Of a DNA stretch of 64,000 nt, positions 59,726 to 64,000 are shown piece by piece; position 1 is the first letter of the stretch, and each line of letters opens with the position of its first letter. This DNA is from JAJEFO01 sp965214325 (lineage in GTDB: Bacteria > Pseudomonadota > Alphaproteobacteria > Rhodobacterales > Rhodobacteraceae): NCBI GenBank assembly GCA_965214325.1, contig CBDCBG010000006.1, positions 2,418,001 to 2,482,000 of the forward strand, in the 5' to 3' direction. The notes beneath the pieces are model-generated. The model was given only the letters and a program-made list of their open reading frames with translations, was not told the origin of the DNA and did not search any database. The position numbers and the translations under genes were made by a program.

Positions 59726-60229
59726 TCAAGCATCTGGCAGCCCGAGTTCCCTCGAAATGAAGTCGGCGATAGCGGACGTGTCGTCGATGTGAAAGGTCGG
59801 CCGACCAGGTGCCTTGGCGTCACAGTCCGATGCGACGGCCATGATCGTCCGGTCATCGAAAGCGATCAATTCATCGCTGGTCTCCGCTCTATGCACTTCG
59901 ATTTTACGGTGTTGATCACGCTTGTAGCCCTCGACCAGGACCAGATCCACGGGCGCGAGCCTTGCAAGCAGGGCGGCAAGCCCCTGCTCATCTTCGTCAC
60001 GCAATTCGTGCATCAAGGCCCAACGCCGGCGGCTTGCAAGCAGGACCTCGGTCGCACCGGCAACGCGGTGCCTGTAACTGTCCTTGCCCGCTTGATCCAC
60101 GTCGAACACGTGATGCGCGTGCTTCAGGGTCGAGACCTTGAGGCCTCGGGCAACGAACTCGGCGACGAGACGCTCCATGAGGCCGGTCTTGCCCGAGTTC
60201 TTCCAGCCGACGATTCCCCAAACCTTCAT
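59726..60229 (-). CDS. mobB: molybdopterin-guanine dinucleotide biosynthesis protein B
   Basis: GTP-binding helper of MobA, 167 residues, with the P-loop GWKNSGKTGLMERL (residues 8-21) and LVLVEGYKRDQHRKIEVHR. Start overlaps the mobA stop (ATGA). Confidence 0.95.
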   Translation of the reverse strand: MKVWGIVGWKNSGKTGLMERLVAEFVARGLKVSTLKHAHHVFDVDQAGKDSYRHRVAGATEVLLASRRRWALMHELRDEDEQGLAALLARLAPVDLVLVEGYKRDQHRKIEVHRAETSDELIAFDDRTIMAVASDCDAKAPGRPTFHIDDTSAIADFISRELGLPDA

Positions 60230-60840
60230 GCTCTTTCCAGATAGTCCTGAGCACGCGCGAGATCCTCGGGCGTGTTCACGTTGAAGAACGGGTCGAACTC
60301 CCCGACCGGAAACTCCGCCCTTGCGACACCGTGCCGGTCAGCCCAGTCGACAACCTTGCGAACGCCTTCCGACAGTGCGGTTCTCAAGTCGTCTCGAAGA
60401 GTTACGGGCCACAGGCCGAAAGTCGGATGCAGCCCGGTCGCGGTGCAGGCAAGCGCAATCTGCCGGCCTTGGTCCGCAGAAGCGTTCAGGAGCCGGAAGA
60501 CCAGATCCGAAGGAAGGAACGGAGTGTCCGCGGCGACCGTCACGATGTTCGCTGCCTCTCGGCCCGCAGCCCAGTCAAGCCCCGCCAGGACACCCGCCAA
60601 GGGACCTGCATGCCCCGCGACAGGATCGGCAAGGACCGGAAGGCCGAATTTCGCAAACCGCGTCCTGTCGCCATTGGCGTTCAGAGCCAGTTTGCCCACC
60701 TGAGGCGCGAGCCTTTCGATCACGTGATCCAGCATCGGCCTGTCACCGACTGTCAGGAGGCCCTTGTCGCCACCACCCATGCGACGGGCCTGGCCGCCAG
60801 CCAATATGGTGCCTGCGGGCAAGCTCATGCCCGTAGCCAT
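60226..60840 (-). CDS. mobA: molybdenum cofactor guanylyltransferase MobA
   Basis: Attaches GMP to Mo-molybdopterin for bis-MGD enzymes such as formate dehydrogenase. The 204-residue protein has the nucleotidyltransferase motif LAGGQARRMGGGDKG near residues 13-27, and VTVAADTPFLPSDLV. An ATG four codons downstream is an alternative start. Confidence 0.95.
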   Translation of the reverse strand: MATGMSLPAGTILAGGQARRMGGGDKGLLTVGDRPMLDHVIERLAPQVGKLALNANGDRTRFAKFGLPVLADPVAGHAGPLAGVLAGLDWAAGREAANIVTVAADTPFLPSDLVFRLLNASADQGRQIALACTATGLHPTFGLWPVTLRDDLRTALSEGVRKVVDWADRHGVARAEFPVGEFDPFFNVNTPEDLARAQDYLERA

Positions 60841-60991
60841 GCGCCAATCCGTCTATTGAATCTCCGCTGTCCGTTCCGGACCGGAAAGATCCGGGAGCCA
60901 GGGCTCCTTGTCGGTTCCGCTATCGGGGCAACCTGCCCAGTCGCCGCGTTCGACAGCTTCCGCGCCCGTTCAACGGCATGTGCGTGTGGCG

Positions 60992-61873
60992 TCATTCGCG
61001 GCTTCCCTTTCGCTGGTGCCCGCGTTCTTCCGACTTCACATGCGCCGGGTCGGCGTCCCGAACGAGACGCTGTTCGCCTGACAGGCAGACGAAACGATGC
61101 CCTCGCATGCGACCGATCAGCGTCAGGTCGATTTCGCGGGCGATCTCCACGCCCCACGCCGTGAACCCGGATCGGGAGACGAGCGCCGGAATTCCCATGA
61201 GGGCACACTTGATCACCATTTCCGACGTCAGGCGTCCGGTCGTGTAGAGGATCTTGTCTTCCCCAGACACCGCCTTGCTCAGCATCCACCCCGCGATCTT
61301 GTCCACCGCATTGTGGCGCCCGACATCCTCCATATAGACCAGCGCCCGGTCCGCCTTGCAGAGGACCGTCCCGTGTATCGCGCCCGCCGAAAGATAGAGA
61401 GACGGCGTCCGGTTGATGGCCTGCGCAAGGGAATACAGCCAGGAAGTGCGCAGTTCAGCATGTGGCAGCGTCAGGCCTTCGAGACCCTCCATGACGTCGC
61501 CGAAGACGGTGCCCACGGCGCACCCGCTCGTTCGGGTCTTCTTCCTGAGCTTTTCCTCATAGCTGGTCTCGCCGTCGGTACGCAGCACGACGGTTTCGAG
61601 TTCGGCATCGAAGTCAACGCCAACGATTACTTCGCCGGGTTGCAACATTCCCTGATTGCAAAGAAATCCAAGGGCCAGAAACTCGGGATAGTCGCCGATG
61701 GTCATGACTGTCACGATTTCCTGGCCGTTCAGGAAAATCGTCAGCGGACGCTCCTCGACCACGGAAATTTCCGCGCAAACCCCGGCTTCGTCGACGCCCT
61801 CGACAGCGCGTGTCAACCGCGCGTCCCCCGGATCGGGTGCGATCAGGTACTCACCAGCGCCTTCAAGACCCAT
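60992..61873 (-). CDS. fdhD: formate dehydrogenase accessory sulfurtransferase FdhD
   Basis: Transfers sulfur to the Mo cofactor so that formate dehydrogenase is active. The 293-residue protein has TSGCAVGTVFGDVMEGL with the conserved cysteine (only one cysteine, where E. coli has CxxC), VYMEDVGRHNAVDKIAGWML and TTGRLTSEMVIKCALMGIPA. Divergent from azlC with a 58-base gap. Its target enzyme is outside the window. Confidence 0.94.
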   Translation of the reverse strand: MGLEGAGEYLIAPDPGDARLTRAVEGVDEAGVCAEISVVEERPLTIFLNGQEIVTVMTIGDYPEFLALGFLCNQGMLQPGEVIVGVDFDAELETVVLRTDGETSYEEKLRKKTRTSGCAVGTVFGDVMEGLEGLTLPHAELRTSWLYSLAQAINRTPSLYLSAGAIHGTVLCKADRALVYMEDVGRHNAVDKIAGWMLSKAVSGEDKILYTTGRLTSEMVIKCALMGIPALVSRSGFTAWGVEIAREIDLTLIGRMRGHRFVCLSGEQRLVRDADPAHVKSEERGHQRKGSRE

Positions 61874-61931
61874 AGATTGCGCCCCTTCCTTGCGCGCGCT
61901 ATCCGCACCGGACAGAGACTAAGGCTGGACC

Positions 61932-62633
61932 ATGTCCTTAACCACCGGAAAATCGGCTTTCCTCGAAGGATTCGTCGCAGGCTTGCCGTTCCTCCTCGTC
62001 GCCGGCCCGTTTGCCTTCCTGTTCGGGGTCTTCGCCGTCGACGCCGGACTTGACACGCCCCAGACGGTCGGAATGTCGCTCGTCGTGATCGCCGGAGCCG
62101 CCCAGTTCACTGCCGTGCAGCTGCTGTCGGAGGCGGCACCCGCCTGGGTGGTGATGACGGCGGCACTTGCCGTCAACCTGCGAATGGCGATGTATTCCGC
62201 GTCACTTCAGCCACATCTGGGATCGGCTCCGCTCTGGCAGCGCGTGATCGTTTCGTATCTCAATTTCGACATCAGCTACGCGCTTGGAATCGTTGATTTC
62301 GAGGAGCGGCCCGAGCGGCCGGTGGACGAAAAGGTGTCTTACTTTCTTGGCACGATCGCCCTGACGGCACCGCTTTGGGTCGTCGGGACCTTGATTGGCG
62401 CGGCAGCAGGCGGCGCGCTGCCGGACAGCGCCCTGATCGACTTTGCGATGCCGATCCTGTTCCTGGCGATCGTGGGGCCGATGCTGAAGACGCTTGCCCA
62501 TATTGCAGCCGCAGCATCCTCCGCGCTCGCGGCGTTGCTCCTGTTCTGGCTGCCGACAGGCGTCGATCTGTTGAGCGCGGCCGTCATTGCAATGGCAGTG
62601 GGCGCGGAAATCGAGCGGAGGCGAGGCCGGTGA
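61932..62633 (+). CDS. azlC: AzlC-family branched-chain amino acid exporter, large subunit
   Basis: A 233-residue membrane protein of the AzlC/YgaZ family, the larger partner in LIV-E exporters. Landmarks are FLEGFVAGLPFLLVAGPFAF, the conserved VIAGAAQFTAVQLL and NLRMAMYSASLQPHL. The stop overlaps the GTG start of azlD. Confidence 0.93.
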   Translation: MSLTTGKSAFLEGFVAGLPFLLVAGPFAFLFGVFAVDAGLDTPQTVGMSLVVIAGAAQFTAVQLLSEAAPAWVVMTAALAVNLRMAMYSASLQPHLGSAPLWQRVIVSYLNFDISYALGIVDFEERPERPVDEKVSYFLGTIALTAPLWVVGTLIGAAAGGALPDSALIDFAMPILFLAIVGPMLKTLAHIAAAASSALAALLLFWLPTGVDLLSAAVIAMAVGAEIERRRGR

Positions 62634-62956
62634 GTCATTCATCGTCCGGGATCTGGGCGATCATTGCCGTGCTGGGCGTGGGCACCTTCCTGATCCGTTT
62701 CTCCTTCCTCGGGCTGGTCGGCGGACGAAAGATGCCGGACTGGCTGCTTCGCCATTTACGCTACACGCCTGTGGCAGTGCTGCCGGGACTGGTCGCTCCG
62801 CTCGTCGTCTGGCCGGATGCCACAGGAAGTGACACCGATCCGGTGCGTCTTGCGGCGGCACTTGCAACGCTGGCCGTCGCCTTCCGGCTAAAGAGCGTCC
62901 TTTGGGGTGCATTGGCCGGCGCGTCGACCCTCGGAATTCTCAACTGTATGCTCTGA
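62630..62956 (+). CDS. azlD: AzlD-family branched-chain amino acid exporter, small subunit
   Basis: A 108-residue hydrophobic protein with the AzlD pattern GVGTFLIRFSFLGLVGGRKM, then LRYTPVAVLPGLVAPLV. GTG start overlaps the azlC stop (GTGA); a longer frame beginning at 62375 is inside azlC and not used. Confidence 0.9.
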   Translation: MSHSSSGIWAIIAVLGVGTFLIRFSFLGLVGGRKMPDWLLRHLRYTPVAVLPGLVAPLVVWPDATGSDTDPVRLAAALATLAVAFRLKSVLWGALAGASTLGILNCML

Positions 62957-63152
62957 GCCGTTCCCGAAGTGCCTGGCAGCCACCTTGCCCAATGTGCAAC
63001 TGCATCACGATCTCCGGGAATTGCGGAGTCGGCCAGATGCCCGCCGCCGCTCTCGCATTGCGCACATGCCGCGCGGGGCGGGCAGGGCACCCCGGGATTC
63101 CATGTCCTGGTCCATGGGCAGTCTCGCGTCCATGAGAACGCGGTGCAGAAGC

Positions 63153-63287
63153 TCAGGAATTGAAGACAGCGAGGAAAGTCAGGACCAGAAAGGAAACGAT
63201 CACGACATTCCTCACCCAAGTCACGAAGCCCGAGAAAACGGCTTCCTGATCCGCAACTTCCATTTCACCGTGTTTGTAGTCGGCCAT
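63153..63287 (-). CDS. aa3-type cytochrome c oxidase subunit IV
   Basis: A 44-residue protein that reads MADYKHGEMEVADQEAVFSG, then FVTWVRNVVIVSFLVLTFLA and VFNS, matching the single-helix bacterial COX4 family of Rhodobacterales-type aa3 oxidases. A GGAG site lies 8 bases before the ATG. It stands alone, away from other oxidase genes, as is common for this subunit. Confidence 0.85.
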   Translation of the reverse strand: MADYKHGEMEVADQEAVFSGFVTWVRNVVIVSFLVLTFLAVFNS

Positions 63288-63412
63288 GGTTCCAGTCTCC
63301 GGCAAACGCACGGATCGTCAATAGCGCACGGTCCGGGCCATGTCACCACCCGAGATCGCGCAAATGGACGCATCCCCGCGTCGCGATGCGGACCGGCGAA
63401 GGCATCGCCATG

Positions 63413-64000
63413 CTACGCGGCTTTCCGTTCCGACCCGAATCGCCCGTAGAATCCGTCACCCGACTTCGCGAGCTCAGCCAGGAGAGAGGGCTGCGCAAAG
63501 CGCGCGCCGAAGCGGGCTTCTAGGTCGGCGCAAATTTCCATCGCCGGCCCGGCGCCGGTCATGTCGAGCCACGAAAACGGACCGCCGGACCACGGCGCAA
63601 AGCCCCATCCGAGGATCGCGCCGACATCTCCTTCGCGAATGTCGCTCAGGACACCCTTCTCAAACGCACGCACGGCTTCCAGCGCCTGCACCATCATCAG
63701 CCTGTTCTGCACCTCTTCCAGCGGCGGGACACGCTTGCCCCCGAACCTCTCTCGCAACCCTTGCCAAAGGCCTATGCGCTTGCCGGCCCCGTCATACGCA
63801 TAGAATCCCGAACCAGTCTTGCGGCCAAGCCGTCCCTGGTCGGCCATCCAGAGCAGGACCTCGTCAACGGCTTCGTCAGGGTAGGCGTCCTCCAAGGCCG
63901 AGCGGGTCGCCTTGGCAATCTTCACGCCCAGATCGATAGAAGTCTCGTCGACGAGCTGCAGGGGGCCGAGCGGAAACCCGAGCAGCTTCGCGGCGTTCTC
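63413..64000 (-). CDS. 3-hydroxyacyl-CoA dehydrogenase / FadJ-like fatty-acid oxidation protein (partial)
   Basis: Only the last 195 residues are present; the gene continues past the right edge. They match the C-terminal 3HCDH domains of the multifunctional beta-oxidation protein: LLGFPLGPLQLVDETSIDLG, LGRKTGSGFYAYDGAGKRIG, QNRLMMVQALEAVRAFEKGV and GAILGWGFAPWSGGPFSWLD. The open frame extends to position 64000, so the ATG at 63925 is internal. FadB or FadJ type cannot be told from this part. Confidence 0.9.
   Translation of the reverse strand, partial: ENAAKLLGFPLGPLQLVDETSIDLGVKIAKATRSALEDAYPDEAVDEVLLWMADQGRLGRKTGSGFYAYDGAGKRIGLWQGLRERFGGKRVPPLEEVQNRLMMVQALEAVRAFEKGVLSDIREGDVGAILGWGFAPWSGGPFSWLDMTGAGPAMEICADLEARFGARFAQPSLLAELAKSGDGFYGRFGSERKAA

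Overview
The window is a chromosomal segment of an alphaproteobacterium, most probably a member of or relative of the Rhodobacterales. The evidence is gene content and order: yidC-MOSC-yihA-argB, a complete aapJQMP transporter, rarA-crcB-rluC-ATP12, the 44-residue aa3 oxidase subunit IV, and the long r-protein/RNA polymerase cluster. Assignment below class is inference. I saw no rRNA, tRNA or CRISPR array.

Layout. 155-7650 (+): membrane insertase yidC, MOSC protein, GTPase yihA, argB, an acyl-CoA ligase, a cysteine-cluster (ferredoxin-like) protein and a SixA-type phosphatase, several translationally coupled. 7720-12296 (-): aapJ-aapQ-aapM-aapP, a general L-amino-acid ABC transporter. 12516-16072 (-): rarA, crcB, rluC and ATP12-like chaperone, coupled by 4-base overlaps. 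16262-52819 (-): the translation/transcription supercluster, in transcription order rpoB, rpoC, rpsL, rpsG, fusA, tuf, rpsJ, rplC, rplD, rplW, rplB, rpsS, rplV, rpsC, rplP, [foreign island], rpmC, rpsQ, rplN, rplX, rplE, rpsN, rpsH, rplF, rplR, rpsE, rpmD, rplO, secY, adk, rpsM, rpsK, rpoA, rplQ. 56808-57768 (-): rplJ-rplL with its own terminator. 58370-61873 (-): molybdenum-cofactor genes fdhD, mobA, mobB, moeA. 61932-62956 (+): azlCD. 63153-64000 (-): aa3 oxidase subunit IV and the C-terminal part of a fatty-acid oxidation protein cut by the window edge.

The unusual part is that two nearly universal operons are broken open. (1) Between rplP and rpmC lie about 8.9 kb (25831-34693) holding a 2OG-Fe(II) oxygenase gene next to rplP, a 959-bp IS5-family (IS1031-like) element with recognisable ends, an intact SNF2-helicase/SWIM gene pair, a 260-bp MITE-like element, and on the minus strand a decayed row: the C-terminal stub of a type I methylase (hsdM), a small hypothetical gene, a frameshifted HI0074-type HEPN gene and a decayed MNT nucleotidyltransferase. 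This looks like a defence-type island lodged in the S10/spc operon; a promoter-like site just upstream of rpmC could keep the distal genes expressed. (2) Between rplL and rpoB lie about 4 kb (52820-56807) with a ppk2 gene, a DUF4338 (DruA-like)/IS4-transposase chimera, a perfect 26-bp palindrome upstream of rpoB and a strong rplJL terminator.

Read together, most of the window is housekeeping (protein synthesis, transcription, secretion, amino-acid uptake, Moco maturation). The candidates for new biology are the SNF2/SWIM pair in its decayed R-M/HEPN-MNT setting, the oxygenase beside the L16 gene, the DUF4338-IS4 chimera, and the recurring GC-rich hairpins in the larger gaps of the r-protein operons.
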